DNA of 64,000 bases from Niabella agricola (GTDB lineage: Bacteria > Bacteroidota > Bacteroidia > Chitinophagales > Chitinophagaceae), in NCBI RefSeq assembly GCF_021538615.1, contig NZ_JAJHIZ010000003.1, positions 1,798,001 through 1,862,000 on the forward strand. Direction: 5' to 3'. Below the pieces are notes generated by a model, which saw only the letters and a list, made by a program, of their open reading frames with translations, ran no database searches and had not been told where the DNA came from. Each line of letters opens with the position of its first letter. The first letter of the stretch is position 1. Shown here in pieces: positions 37,179-45,493 of the stretch. The position numbers were made by a program, and so were the translations under genes.

Positions 37179-38582
37179 TTACCGCTTAACGATCTGCGCT
37201 ACCAGGTCGGCTTCAGTAGCTACCTTACCGCCTACATATACGGTACCGCGCATTTCGCAGATACCACGGCGGATGGGGGCGGTGAGCTCCATCTTCAGGA
37301 TCATGGTATCGCCCGGGCGCACCATCTGTTTGAACTTACAGTTATCTATTTTAAGGAAATAGGTGTCGTACTGTCCTTCACCGGCGAGATTAATGGCCAG
37401 TATGCCGCCACACTGCGCCAGCGCTTCGATCTGCAATACGCCGGGCATTACCGGGTTCTGGGGAAAATGTCCCTGGAAGAACCACTCGTTAAAAGTTACA
37501 TTCTTTACCCCTACGATACGCTCATCGGTCAGTTCGATGATCTTATCCACCAGTAAAAAGGGGAAGCGGTGCGGCAGCGTTTTTTCAATATACTGAAGGT
37601 CATATACCGGGGGTGTACTGGCGTCATAATGCGGCACGCCCTTCAGATGTTTATTCGCCTTGATGTGTTTTTTGATTAAACGGGCAAATTCGACGTTGGA
37701 GCTATGTCCGGGCCGGTTGGCAATAACCCTTCCTTTTACGGGGTATCCGATCAACGCCAAGTCGCCCACGATATCCAGCAGCTTATGACGCGCCGGTTCG
37801 TTGGGGAAACGCAGCTCCAGGTTATTGAGATAGCCTTCGCTTTTTACCTCGATATCATCTTTGTTGAATATTTTTTTCAGGCGGTTCAGCTCCTCGTCTC
37901 CAATAGGTTTGTCTACCACCACGATGGCATTGTTTACATCGCCTCCTTTAATCAGGTTGTGCTGCAGCAGCATTTCCAGCTCGTGCAGAAAGCAGAATGT
38001 ACGGGAAGTGGAGATCTTCTCTTTGAAGTTCCGCATGGTCTTTAATTCTGCGTGTTGGGTGCCCAATACCGGTGAATTAAAATCGATCAGGGTGGTAATC
38101 TGGTATTCGCGGGCGGGCATGATCACCATCTCCACGCGCTTTTCTTCATCGGTAAGGTACAAATTTTCGTCAATCGAGTACCATAATTTGGCCGCATCCT
38201 GCTCTTCAATCCCGGCTTCCTCGATGATCTCAATAAATGGCATAGCACTGCCGTCCTTGATCGGTATCTCCGGGCCATTGATTTCAATCAGTACATTATC
38301 TACACCCATTCCCACCAATGCTGCCAGCAGGTGCTCTACCGTGCTTACCCGGGCTCCGTTCGATTCCAGGGTGGTGCCCCGGCTGGTATCCGTTACCAGA
38401 TCGCAATCTGCCTTGATAATGGGTTTATTTGGCAAATCAACCCGTTGAAACTGAACACCAAAACCGGCATTTGCAGGCTTCAGCGTAAGATCGGCCAGCA
38501 CACCGGTATGCAAACCGGTTCCGCTAATGCTAACAGATTGTTTCAGTGTATGTTGTTTGTCGGGGTTGAAATGATTATCCAT
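37179..38582 (-). CDS. lpxC/fabZ: Bifunctional UDP-3-O-acyl-GlcNAc deacetylase / 3-hydroxyacyl-ACP dehydratase
   Basis: Fusion found across Bacteroidota joining the committed lipid A step (LpxC, about 1-310) to a fatty-acid dehydratase (FabZ, about 320-467). LpxC features: GTGLHTGVLADLTLKPA near 20-36, STVEHLLAALVG near 75-86 with a zinc His, and ARHKLLDIVGDLALIG with the second zinc His and Asp, then NRPGHSSN. FabZ shows LPHRFPFLLVDKI and WFFQGHFPQNPVMPGVLQIEALAQ with the catalytic His. I use the ATG at 38582 (467 residues); the frame extends seven codons further upstream. lpxD precedes it. Confidence 0.95.
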   Translation of the reverse strand: MDNHFNPDKQHTLKQSVSISGTGLHTGVLADLTLKPANAGFGVQFQRVDLPNKPIIKADCDLVTDTSRGTTLESNGARVSTVEHLLAALVGMGVDNVLIEINGPEIPIKDGSAMPFIEIIEEAGIEEQDAAKLWYSIDENLYLTDEEKRVEMVIMPAREYQITTLIDFNSPVLGTQHAELKTMRNFKEKISTSRTFCFLHELEMLLQHNLIKGGDVNNAIVVVDKPIGDEELNRLKKIFNKDDIEVKSEGYLNNLELRFPNEPARHKLLDIVGDLALIGYPVKGRVIANRPGHSSNVEFARLIKKHIKANKHLKGVPHYDASTPPVYDLQYIEKTLPHRFPFLLVDKIIELTDERIVGVKNVTFNEWFFQGHFPQNPVMPGVLQIEALAQCGGILAINLAGEGQYDTYFLKIDNCKFKQMVRPGDTMILKMELTAPIRRGICEMRGTVYVGGKVATEADLVAQIVKR

Positions 38583-38676
38583 GTATCTGATTTGTGCGCG
38601 CAAATATATTTATAAAATCAATGGGCCGCAATAATGAACGGTAGTAATCCTGAAAAGGCACTCCGGAACGTTTGCC

Positions 38677-39711
38677 TTATTTTTTTAAAGCGTTCAACGC
38701 TTCCTCCAGCTCCTTCATCCGTTTTTCGAGGTCCGGAAGTTTACGGTTCAGCGCCTGACTTCTCAATGCTGCAGTATAATCATAGGCAGGCGACCCGGTT
38801 ACCGCCTTACCTGGTTCGATATTTTTACTTACGCCGCTTTGTGCGTTGATTTTGGCACCATCACCAATATGCAGGTGTCCTACAATGCCTACCTGTCCGC
38901 CAATCATCACGCCTTTACCCACCTTGGTACTTCCGCTGATCCCGGCCTGCGCGGCCACTACCGTGCTGTTCCCGATCTCTACATTATGTGCAATCTGGAT
39001 CAGGTTGTCCAGTTTGGCACCGGACCGGATAATGGTAGAGCCGATAGTGGCCCGGTCGATGGCAGCGTTGGCGCCAATTTCCACATGATCCTCGATCATC
39101 ACATTGCCGATCTGGGGCACTTTAACAAATGTACCGTCCGCCTGGGGCGCAAACCCAAAGCCATCACTGCCAATCACCGTTCCGGCATGCACCGTAACAT
39201 GATTACCGATCACGCAATTGTGCAATACTTTTACCCCGGCGTGAATGACCGAATGATCCCCGATGGAAACATTATTTCCGATATAGGCATTGGGATGGAT
39301 TTTCGTATGATTCCCTATTGTTACATTTTCGCCGAGATAGGCAAAAGCTCCTATAAACACATCCGTACCATACCGGGCTGTTTTTGAAATATAAGAGGGT
39401 TCCTGGATCCCTTTTAACTGCTGTTGCACGATCTCCTGATACTTGCCCAGCAATGTGGCAAACGCAGAGTAAGCATCTTTTACACGGATCAGGGTAGCCG
39501 TTACCGTTTTTTTTAACTCGAGCGTTTCATTTACAATGATGACGCTGGCCCCGGTTTCATACAGGTATTCTTCATATTTGGGATTGGCCAGAAAACTCAG
39601 CTGACCCTCTGTAGCTTCTTCAATTTTTCCAAAATTTACAACGGCAGCTTCAGCATTGCCTTCAATACGGCCGTTGATCATTGCAGCAATCTGCGATGCG
39701 CTAAATGTCAT
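38677..39711 (-). CDS. lpxD: UDP-3-O-(3-hydroxyacyl)glucosamine N-acyltransferase
   Basis: Adds the second acyl chain in lipid A synthesis, using the product of LpxC. The 344-residue protein has the N-terminal uridine-binding domain (SFLANPKYEEYLYETGASVIIV), followed by a left-handed beta-helix of hexapeptide repeats (IGNHTKIHPNAYIGNNVSIG) and the catalytic His in the segment NCVIGNHVTVHAGTVIGSDGFGFAP. A coiled-coil-like C-terminus (KLPDLEKRMKELEEALNAL) is usual for LpxD. It lies 94 bp upstream of lpxC/fabZ and 17 bp after the HD gene. Confidence 0.96.
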   Translation of the reverse strand: MTFSASQIAAMINGRIEGNAEAAVVNFGKIEEATEGQLSFLANPKYEEYLYETGASVIIVNETLELKKTVTATLIRVKDAYSAFATLLGKYQEIVQQQLKGIQEPSYISKTARYGTDVFIGAFAYLGENVTIGNHTKIHPNAYIGNNVSIGDHSVIHAGVKVLHNCVIGNHVTVHAGTVIGSDGFGFAPQADGTFVKVPQIGNVMIEDHVEIGANAAIDRATIGSTIIRSGAKLDNLIQIAHNVEIGNSTVVAAQAGISGSTKVGKGVMIGGQVGIVGHLHIGDGAKINAQSGVSKNIEPGKAVTGSPAYDYTAALRSQALNRKLPDLEKRMKELEEALNALKK

Positions 39712-39728
39712 ATTGCAAATAAATAATT

Positions 39729-40952
39729 TTAATGACTCCTAAAGGAACAAATGTAATATTTTTTAACAGGGATGGTGGTTTTTACATTAATCAGCGCATG
39801 ATCTACTTCGGAAATATCCTTTAGGCGCCCGTCTTTATAAAGAATGGTAATGGTTTCATTTTTAGGATTGTACAAGCTGTTGCTGGCCTCGCCCCAAAAA
39901 ACAAAGTAAGCCGCTTCTTTTTCGCTAACGCCCATTGCCGCCGCCATTTCGCTCCGGGTTTGCAAAAGGAACGCCTCATCAAAAGGCTGGGCCTGCAGCC
40001 GGATCTTCATAATCCGTCGCTCTACCAGCGCCCGGCACAGCTGCGAAAGCACAATGTCTTCGTGCCGGCACCAGTTCTTGATCGTTGCCGCCATATCATG
40101 ATCATCCATACTGCAAAAATCCGTCAGCAACCGGCCGCGGTCCTCCGCTTTTGCAGCACCATGCAATAAAAAGTGCTCCAGCGCGTCGGTGGCTGCGGTT
40201 ACGCGTATCCCATGCGCAATCAGCTCTTTTGCCCGGCGGATGATCATAACCAGCATCTTTTCAGCAGCCACTACTGTTTTATGCAGGTATACCTGCCAGT
40301 ACATCAGCCGCCTGCTTAGCAGGAACTTTTCGATGGAATAGATTGCTTTTTCTTCCACTACCAGGTTATCCTTATGTACAGCCAGCATTTTGAGAATACG
40401 GTCGTACCCAATCACGCCTTCCGCCACCCCGGTAAAAAAACTATCCCGGTTCAGGTAATCCATCCGGTCTACATCCAGCTGACCGGAAACGAGCTGATGC
40501 AGGAACTTTTTGGGATGCGTATTGGTAAAAATAGCTAATGCGGTTTCTAACTGATTGTTAAATTGCTGGTTAAGCTCCTGCATGATGGCTAAAGAGAGTT
40601 TCTCGTGGTGCACGCCCGGTATCAGTTCGTGCTCGAGGGCATGGGAGAAGGGACCATGCCCGATGTCATGCAGCAGTATGGCTATTTTTGCGCCCAGTTC
40701 TTCCTCGTCTGTAATGACCACCCCTTTTCCTTTCAGCTCCTGAAGCGCCGTACACATCAGATGATACGCGCCAAGGGAATGCAGCAGCCGGGTATGAACG
40801 GCTCCGGGATATACCAGGTGGGCGAAGGCCATTTGGTGAATGCTCCGTAGTCGCTGATAATAAGGATGAGAGATGATGGCCAGTAGCAGCGGGTGATCAA
40901 TCGTAATAAACCCATAAACCGGGTCGTTGATAATTTTGCGAACGTTTGCCAT
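39729..40952 (-). CDS. HD-domain phosphohydrolase (dNTPase-like)
   Basis: 407-residue metal-dependent phosphohydrolase. The HD motif is intact: first His in VHTRLLHSLGAYH near 51-63, then AKIAILLHDIGHGPFSHALEHELI near 87-110 with the HD pair, and DQLDVDRMDYLNRDS-like Asp near 160-165 (SGQLDVDRMDYL). This arrangement matches the HD proteins found directly upstream of lpxD in many Bacteroidota, related to dGTPase/SAMHD1-like enzymes; the substrate is not established. It is the first gene of the HD-lpxD-lpxC/fabZ unit. Confidence 0.9.
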   Translation of the reverse strand: MANVRKIINDPVYGFITIDHPLLLAIISHPYYQRLRSIHQMAFAHLVYPGAVHTRLLHSLGAYHLMCTALQELKGKGVVITDEEELGAKIAILLHDIGHGPFSHALEHELIPGVHHEKLSLAIMQELNQQFNNQLETALAIFTNTHPKKFLHQLVSGQLDVDRMDYLNRDSFFTGVAEGVIGYDRILKMLAVHKDNLVVEEKAIYSIEKFLLSRRLMYWQVYLHKTVVAAEKMLVMIIRRAKELIAHGIRVTAATDALEHFLLHGAAKAEDRGRLLTDFCSMDDHDMAATIKNWCRHEDIVLSQLCRALVERRIMKIRLQAQPFDEAFLLQTRSEMAAAMGVSEKEAAYFVFWGEASNSLYNPKNETITILYKDGRLKDISEVDHALINVKTTIPVKKYYICSFRSH

Positions 40953-41009
40953 TTTTTAAGTTGCGTCAAAGTTAGGAAAAGGTTTCAGGTTTAGCGTTCT
41001 CAATTGGGG

Positions 41010-41044
41010 GATTTGAGATTTGGGAATTGAGATTTAAGATTTCA
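41010..41044. repeat. Heptanucleotide-periodic spacer, GATTTRA type
   Basis: Five 7-bp units in one register, consensus GATTTRA, in the gap between the divergent HD and 41079 genes. Three units fit the consensus at six or seven of seven bases. Confidence 0.7.
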
Positions 41045-41078
41045 GAAAGGTTATCTTTGTTGTTATTGACAAGCAAAT

Positions 41079-41369
41079 ATGATCAAGTACACTCAAAATT
41101 CCCTGAATAAACTGGAGACGATCCCGGAGCAGTGCGGTTATGTGCTGCGGTACGAGCGGGGTACCTTTCAAAGCGGGTACTGCATCCTGGATAACAAGAA
41201 AGTAGTGGTGCTCAATAAATTTTTGCAGACGGAAGGGCGGATTAACGCACTTCTTGAAATCATTCCACAGCTGGATATTGATCCGGTATTACTGGATGAA
41301 AGTGCCAAAAAATTGTATGCGGAGGTCGTAGAAAACGCGGCACCAGACGAGGAAGCGGCCGAAAGCTAA
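41079..41369 (+). CDS. Conserved hypothetical protein
   Basis: 96 residues, soluble, no signal peptide. It reads as an alpha/beta domain (YVLRYERGTFQSGYCILDNKKVVVLNKFLQTEGRINALLEIIPQLDI) with an acidic tail (APDEEAAES). I recall similar short proteins in Bacteroidota but no function. ATG at 41079; reading frame use and the spacing to its neighbours support it being real. Confidence 0.75.
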   Translation: MIKYTQNSLNKLETIPEQCGYVLRYERGTFQSGYCILDNKKVVVLNKFLQTEGRINALLEIIPQLDIDPVLLDESAKKLYAEVVENAAPDEEAAES

Positions 41370-41426
41370 ATGCTGAACGCCAGGGCTAATGCCTATTTTT
41401 CGAATTGTTGACCTTAATACGCAGTT

Positions 41427-41777
41427 ATGAGGAATTACGATGTTTGGATACAAGCGCACAAACTTGTACTATTTGTATACCGGGGGATACTGATTTGTTT
41501 TCCGTCTGGAGCGCAACACGATTTTAGGTTTCAGGCAAAACGGGCTGCATATTCTGTTCCGCTGAATTTTGTAGAAGGTTGTGGCAGAAATACCGACAAA
41601 GATTTTGCACATTTTTTGGAAAACTCCTTCGGATCACTACTGGAACTGGAGTATGCAAGCTTGTTAGCATACGACCTGGAGTATATCAATAGAAAAAAAT
41701 ATCATCACCTGGGATTAATCATTGAAGAAGTAAAGGCTAAATTAATTAACTTAATGAAAGCTATCCGCAAGCAATAG
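41427..41777 (+). CDS. Four-helix-bundle protein (23S rRNA intervening-sequence/S23 type)
   Basis: 116-residue helical protein with the hallmarks of the TIGR02436/S23 family: VWIQAHKLVLFVYR near 6-19, FRFQAKRAAYSVPLNFVEGCGRNTDKDFAHFLENSFGSLLELEY near 35-78, and a C-terminal helix (LINLMKAIRKQ). The family was first seen in intervening sequences of 23S rRNA genes and also occurs alone. Here it stands alone, between unrelated genes, next to a 7-bp periodic spacer. Function unknown. Confidence 0.88.
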   Translation: MRNYDVWIQAHKLVLFVYRGILICFPSGAQHDFRFQAKRAAYSVPLNFVEGCGRNTDKDFAHFLENSFGSLLELEYASLLAYDLEYINRKKYHHLGLIIEEVKAKLINLMKAIRKQ

Positions 41778-41782
41778 TATGC

Positions 41783-41817
41783 AAGCATCAGGCATTATGT
41801 CTTAAGCATTTACCATG
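41783..41817. repeat. Heptanucleotide-periodic spacer, AAGCATT type
   Basis: Five 7-bp units of the type AAGCATT/AGGCATT in one register, running into the start codon of the MBL hydrolase gene at 41815. The unit is similar to the first half of the 37036-37168 block. Confidence 0.55.
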
Positions 41818-42594
41818 TCCTACCCCACTCTCCATATTACCTTTCTTGGTACCGGAACCAGCTCCGGGGTGCCCATGGTGGCCTGTGATTGTGTGGTTTG
41901 CAGGTCAACCGATCCAAAGGATCAGCGGCTGCGTTCCAGCATCCTTGTGCAGTCGCCCGAAACTACCCTGGTGGTGGATACCGGCCCCGATTTCCGGTGC
42001 CAGATGTTGCGCCAGTCGGTAAAAAAACTCGATGCCGTGCTGCTCACCCATTCTCATAAAGATCATATTGCCGGTTTGGACGATGTACGGGCCTATAATT
42101 ATTTCCAGCAAAAACCCATGGAGATCTTTGCTACCGAGGCCACCATCAACCGGGTGAAAATGGAGTTCGACTATGCTTTCAGCGAACACCGCATTCCCGG
42201 CGTTCCATCGATCAACCTGAATTATATCGATGAACATACGCCTTTTACCGCCGGCGACCTTTCGGTAGTGCCTATTCCGGTCTGGCATATGCGCATGCCT
42301 GTGCTGGGCTTCCGCTTTGGCGATTTTACGTATATCACTGACGCCAACCGCATCGATAAAGTCAGTAAAGAAAAAATACAAGGGTCAAAAGTACTGGTAC
42401 TGAACGCCCTGCGCCACGAGCCACATATTTCCCATTTCACATTAAAAGAGGCCCTTGCGGTGGCTGATGAACTGGAAATTCCGCAAGTATATTTTACACA
42501 TATCTCACATCAGATGGGATTGCACCAGGAAATAGAAACCTCCCTACCCCCCGGCCGGCACCTGGCCTTCGACAACCTGGCCATTTCCTTATAG
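41815..42594 (+). CDS. MBL-fold metallo-hydrolase (PhnP-like phosphodiesterase family)
   Basis: 259-residue metallo-beta-lactamase-fold enzyme. It opens with LHITFLGTGTSSGVPMVACDC near 6-26, as in PhnP/lipoate-protein-like members, has the metal motif LLTHSHKDHIAGLDDVR near 76-92 (HxHxDH), and later VVPIPVWHMRMPVLGFRFG and FTHISHQMGLH with the remaining His ligands. The Cys-containing segment VACDCVVCRS is typical of the PhnP branch and may bind a structural zinc. The natural substrate is unknown. Confidence 0.9.
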   Translation: MSYPTLHITFLGTGTSSGVPMVACDCVVCRSTDPKDQRLRSSILVQSPETTLVVDTGPDFRCQMLRQSVKKLDAVLLTHSHKDHIAGLDDVRAYNYFQQKPMEIFATEATINRVKMEFDYAFSEHRIPGVPSINLNYIDEHTPFTAGDLSVVPIPVWHMRMPVLGFRFGDFTYITDANRIDKVSKEKIQGSKVLVLNALRHEPHISHFTLKEALAVADELEIPQVYFTHISHQMGLHQEIETSLPPGRHLAFDNLAISL

Positions 42595-42651
42595 TTTTTT
42601 ACTTTAATTCGCCTCTGCAGGGCAATGGGGTACACTTGTCCTGCCTATTCA

Positions 42652-42684
42652 TTTTTAATAAAATTATTTTAATTTTATTAAAAA
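42652..42684. promoter_or_regulatory. Perfect 14-bp inverted repeat before the DUF2089 gene
   Basis: Arms TTTTTAATAAAATT (42652-42665) and AATTTTATTAAAAA (42671-42684) are exact complements with a 5-bp spacer. A further half-site TTTATTAAA lies at 42695-42703, overlapping the first base of the start codon. No G or C is present in the arms, so a terminator is unlikely; a protein-binding operator is more plausible. Confidence 0.6.
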
Positions 42685-42702
42685 CATGTTTAACTTTATT
42701 AA

Positions 42703-42975
42703 ATGAAACTTCCAATTTATTGCCCCAGTTGCGAAAATCCACTGAAGGTAAGTCAGCTAAAATGCGATTCCTGTAATACCCAGGTAAATGGCAACTATGA
42801 GTTGCCGCTTTACCTGAAATTGAGCCGGGAAGAGCAGGATTTTATCATGGAGTTTTTCCTGGCCAGCGGCAGCATTAAGGAAATGTCGAAGCAGGCCGGA
42901 ATCAGCTATCCCACTATGCGCAATAAAATGGATGATATGATTGAGAAAATAAAAAAAATGACCTCCAATGTCTAA
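42703..42975 (+). CDS. DUF2089-type zinc-ribbon and helix-turn-helix protein
   Basis: 90 residues. The N-terminus has two CxxC knuckles (YCPSCENPLKVSQLKCDSCN at about 5-25) that would bind one zinc. The rest is a helix-turn-helix-like region (EEQDFIMEFFLASGSIKEMSKQAGISYPTMRNKMDDMIEKI) close to DUF2089 proteins and to sigma-factor region-4-like domains. It is likely a DNA-binding regulator of the operon it starts. Its gene overlaps the next one by 8 bp, and a perfect inverted repeat with an extra half-site lies just upstream, which suggests autoregulation. Confidence 0.88.
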   Translation: MKLPIYCPSCENPLKVSQLKCDSCNTQVNGNYELPLYLKLSREEQDFIMEFFLASGSIKEMSKQAGISYPTMRNKMDDMIEKIKKMTSNV

Positions 42976-43567
42976 AAAATGGAAGCCGGTCTTCAACCCT
43001 TTTGAGCGCTATCCGGAAAAAGCACTGGCAATTACCGGGACCATCAGCCTGCTGCTTTCTGTGCTGCTGTTTTGGTGGGCCAAACAGACCAACGACGGCG
43101 TGTATCACGTATCGCCAAAAGCAGATCTGTCACTGACAGGATCCCTTTCGGAGGCCATAATATGTACCTTGGTGGTAGGCACCCTCTTATGGGCCCTGGG
43201 TAAGACCATTAACCCCAAAACTAGAATCATCGATGTGTTGAATGCTACATTGATCCACCGGATCCCATTAACCATAGGCATCCTGGTCCTGCAGCTTCCA
43301 TTTATTAAATCTGTAATGGACCAGATCCTGCAAGCTGTTAAAAGCAACCGTTTAGAGACCCTGTCCGGTGCTGCTTTATGGACATCCACATTGGTGAGTT
43401 TACTGATGCTGGCATTTTTTGTGTATGCAATTGTATTGCTGGTAAATGGCTTCAGAACAGCAGTACATGCCAGGAAGACCGTCCATTACCTGCTCTTTGC
43501 TGCTGTACTGATTGTTGCGGAACTAATATACCGCCTGCTGCTTTATCCCTTGCTGTCAACACTTTAA
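42968..43567 (+). CDS. Multi-pass membrane protein co-encoded with DUF2089
   Basis: 199 residues with about five membrane segments (LAITGTISLLLSVLLFWWA; LSEAIICTLVVGTLLWALG; IPLTIGILVLQLPF; LVSLLMLAFFVYAIVLLVNG; LLFAAVLIVAELIYRLLLY). The general pattern is reminiscent of Yip1-type membrane proteins, but I do not claim membership. Start ATG at 42968 overlaps the DUF2089 stop by 8 bp, so expression is coupled. A membrane sensor or effector controlled by the zinc-ribbon protein is a reasonable guess only. Confidence 0.8.
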   Translation: MSKKWKPVFNPFERYPEKALAITGTISLLLSVLLFWWAKQTNDGVYHVSPKADLSLTGSLSEAIICTLVVGTLLWALGKTINPKTRIIDVLNATLIHRIPLTIGILVLQLPFIKSVMDQILQAVKSNRLETLSGAALWTSTLVSLLMLAFFVYAIVLLVNGFRTAVHARKTVHYLLFAAVLIVAELIYRLLLYPLLSTL

Positions 43568-43579
43568 ATACAACCCGCT

Positions 43580-44947
43580 ATGAAGTACCTGTTCTTCTTT
43601 CTGACCGGCCTTTGCCCCGCATGGCTCTTTGCCCAATCCGTTACCGGAAACTGGCAGGGCAACCTGAACCTTCCAAATGGAATACTGTTGCCGCTGGTCT
43701 TCCATATTGAGCAGTCGGCCGACAGCCTGCGGTCTACGATGGACAGTCCGGCCCAGGGCGCGAAGGGCATCCCTGTGGGCCATACACATTTTACAAATGA
43801 CACGCTGCAATTTGAGGCCCATTCCTTGAACATACAGTATACCGGTAAACTGCAAAACGATAGCATTACCGGAACCTTTACCCAGTCCGGCCACGCATTT
43901 CCCCTGGTTCTGAAAAAAAGCAAAGACGGGAACAAGCCATTTTACAACCGTCCGCAGGAGCCCAAACCGCCATTTGCCTATTACAGCGAAGACCTGTACT
44001 TTAAGAATGAAGAGCAGGGAAACCAGCTGGCCGGCACTCTTACAACCCCGGAACATAAAAAAGACTGCCCGGTGGTTGTACTGATCACCGGCAGTGGTGC
44101 GCAGGACCGGAACGAGGAACTATTTGGCCATAAGCCCTTCCTGGTGATTGCAGACTATTTTGCAAGGCATGGCATTGGTACATTACGGTTGGACGATCGT
44201 GGTATAGGCGGATCCGAAAAAGGAAAAGATGGCGCCACTTCTGCCGACTTTGCAACTGATATCAGCAGTGCTGTAAACTATCTTGCAGCCAGAGGATTCC
44301 GGCAAATCGGATTGGTAGGGCATAGCGAAGGAGGCATGATTGCACCGATAACGGCAACAAAAAATAAAAAGGTACAATTCATCATATCGATGGCTGGTCC
44401 CGGTATCCCAATTGATTCGTTAATGCTCAGCCAGCTGAAAGCATCTTTCAAAGGGCTAAAAAACGTTTCTGAAACTGACCTTAACACCAGTATCCGGCTG
44501 GCTCAAAAAGCATACGCTGTGGCAAAGCTGTACACCGGCATTCATTTAAAAGCCGATCTGACGGACACCTTGCTTCAACACTTCCCACAGGCTCCGGATA
44601 TGGCCCGGGCTATGGCACAAACCGTAAGTATGCCCTGGTTCACCTATTTTATTAAATTTAATCCGCAGGATTATATACGGCAGTTAAAGATACCAGTGCT
44701 GGCCATCAACGGTAGCCTGGACGTACAGGTTGATGCCAGCGAAAATCTGGCGGGATGGAAAACGGGTCTTGAAAAAGCCGGCAATAGAAGAACTGCAATA
44801 AAAGAGCTGGAGGGTTTGAATCATTTATTCCAGCAAGCCGTTACCGGAACGGTTGCTGAATATGCGCAGATTGAACAAACGATGGCTCCGGAAGTATTGG
44901 AACTGATGACCGGCTGGATATTGAAAAATACCGTAATAAAACATTAA
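43580..44947 (+). CDS. Secreted alpha/beta hydrolase (S33-like) with an N-terminal lipocalin-like module
   Basis: 455 residues with a signal peptide (MKYLFFFLTGLCPAWLFAQ). Residues of about 20-115 form an all-beta module (VTGNWQGNLNLPNG, TMDSPAQGAKGIPV, ITGTFTQSGHAFPLVLKK). The hydrolase domain follows, with VVVLITGSGAQDRNEELFG near 155, the nucleophile elbow GHSEGG near 248-253, a candidate Asp in INGSLDVQVDASENL and a candidate His in EGLNHLF. An almost identical layout of the N-terminal module is found in the S9 peptidase at 60331-62601. Likely a peptidase or esterase outside the cytoplasm. Confidence 0.88.
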   Translation: MKYLFFFLTGLCPAWLFAQSVTGNWQGNLNLPNGILLPLVFHIEQSADSLRSTMDSPAQGAKGIPVGHTHFTNDTLQFEAHSLNIQYTGKLQNDSITGTFTQSGHAFPLVLKKSKDGNKPFYNRPQEPKPPFAYYSEDLYFKNEEQGNQLAGTLTTPEHKKDCPVVVLITGSGAQDRNEELFGHKPFLVIADYFARHGIGTLRLDDRGIGGSEKGKDGATSADFATDISSAVNYLAARGFRQIGLVGHSEGGMIAPITATKNKKVQFIISMAGPGIPIDSLMLSQLKASFKGLKNVSETDLNTSIRLAQKAYAVAKLYTGIHLKADLTDTLLQHFPQAPDMARAMAQTVSMPWFTYFIKFNPQDYIRQLKIPVLAINGSLDVQVDASENLAGWKTGLEKAGNRRTAIKELEGLNHLFQQAVTGTVAEYAQIEQTMAPEVLELMTGWILKNTVIKH

Positions 44948-44965
44948 ACGACTGAGCCAATAAAG

Positions 44966-45478
44966 ATGATGGACTTTACTGCTTCATACGATAAAGCAAC
45001 GAAAATCATTACCGCACTTGTCGGAATGCTGATGCTCCTTGTACTGGTATCGATGTGGATGGGTCTGAAAACAGCCGGCACCTGGTTCCCGCTCTTGTTT
45101 ATGGTCGTTGTAAGTTTTTTATCTGTGATCCTGCCCTACGGGTTTTCTATAACAAAATACCAGATGAATCAGGAGGAGCTGATCATCTGCCGTCCCATGG
45201 GCAACAAAAAGATTGCGCTGACTTCAATAGCATCGGCTGCAATCATTGATCCAAAGCTGTTACGCTGGTCCTGGCGGATCTTCGGAAGCGGAGGTATGTT
45301 TGGCTATTACGGCACTTTTGGAAACAAGCATCTTGGCACTATGCGCTGGTATCTGACCCGCAAAGACCAGGTTATACTCATTACCACCATTACTAATAAA
45401 AAGTTACTATTAAGCCCGGATGATGCCGATGCATTCATACAACAATACAACCAGCTCCGGACTCAAGCCGGCAGATAA
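44966..45478 (+). CDS. Membrane-anchored PH-like domain protein
   Basis: 170 residues with two N-terminal membrane segments (IITALVGMLMLLVLVSMWMG; WFPLLFMVVVSFLSVILPYGF), then a bacterial PH-like fold (YQMNQEELIICRPMGNKKIALTSIASAAI; LLRWSWRIFGSGGMFGYYGTFGNKHLGTMRWYLTRKDQVILITT). Last gene of the 42703 operon, ending 15 bp short of the convergent Crp/Fnr gene. Function unknown; PH-like domains of this sort are common as small membrane proteins in Bacteroidota. Confidence 0.82.
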   Translation: MMDFTASYDKATKIITALVGMLMLLVLVSMWMGLKTAGTWFPLLFMVVVSFLSVILPYGFSITKYQMNQEELIICRPMGNKKIALTSIASAAIIDPKLLRWSWRIFGSGGMFGYYGTFGNKHLGTMRWYLTRKDQVILITTITNKKLLLSPDDADAFIQQYNQLRTQAGR

Positions 45479-45493
45479 TAAATCGACCTGTGG

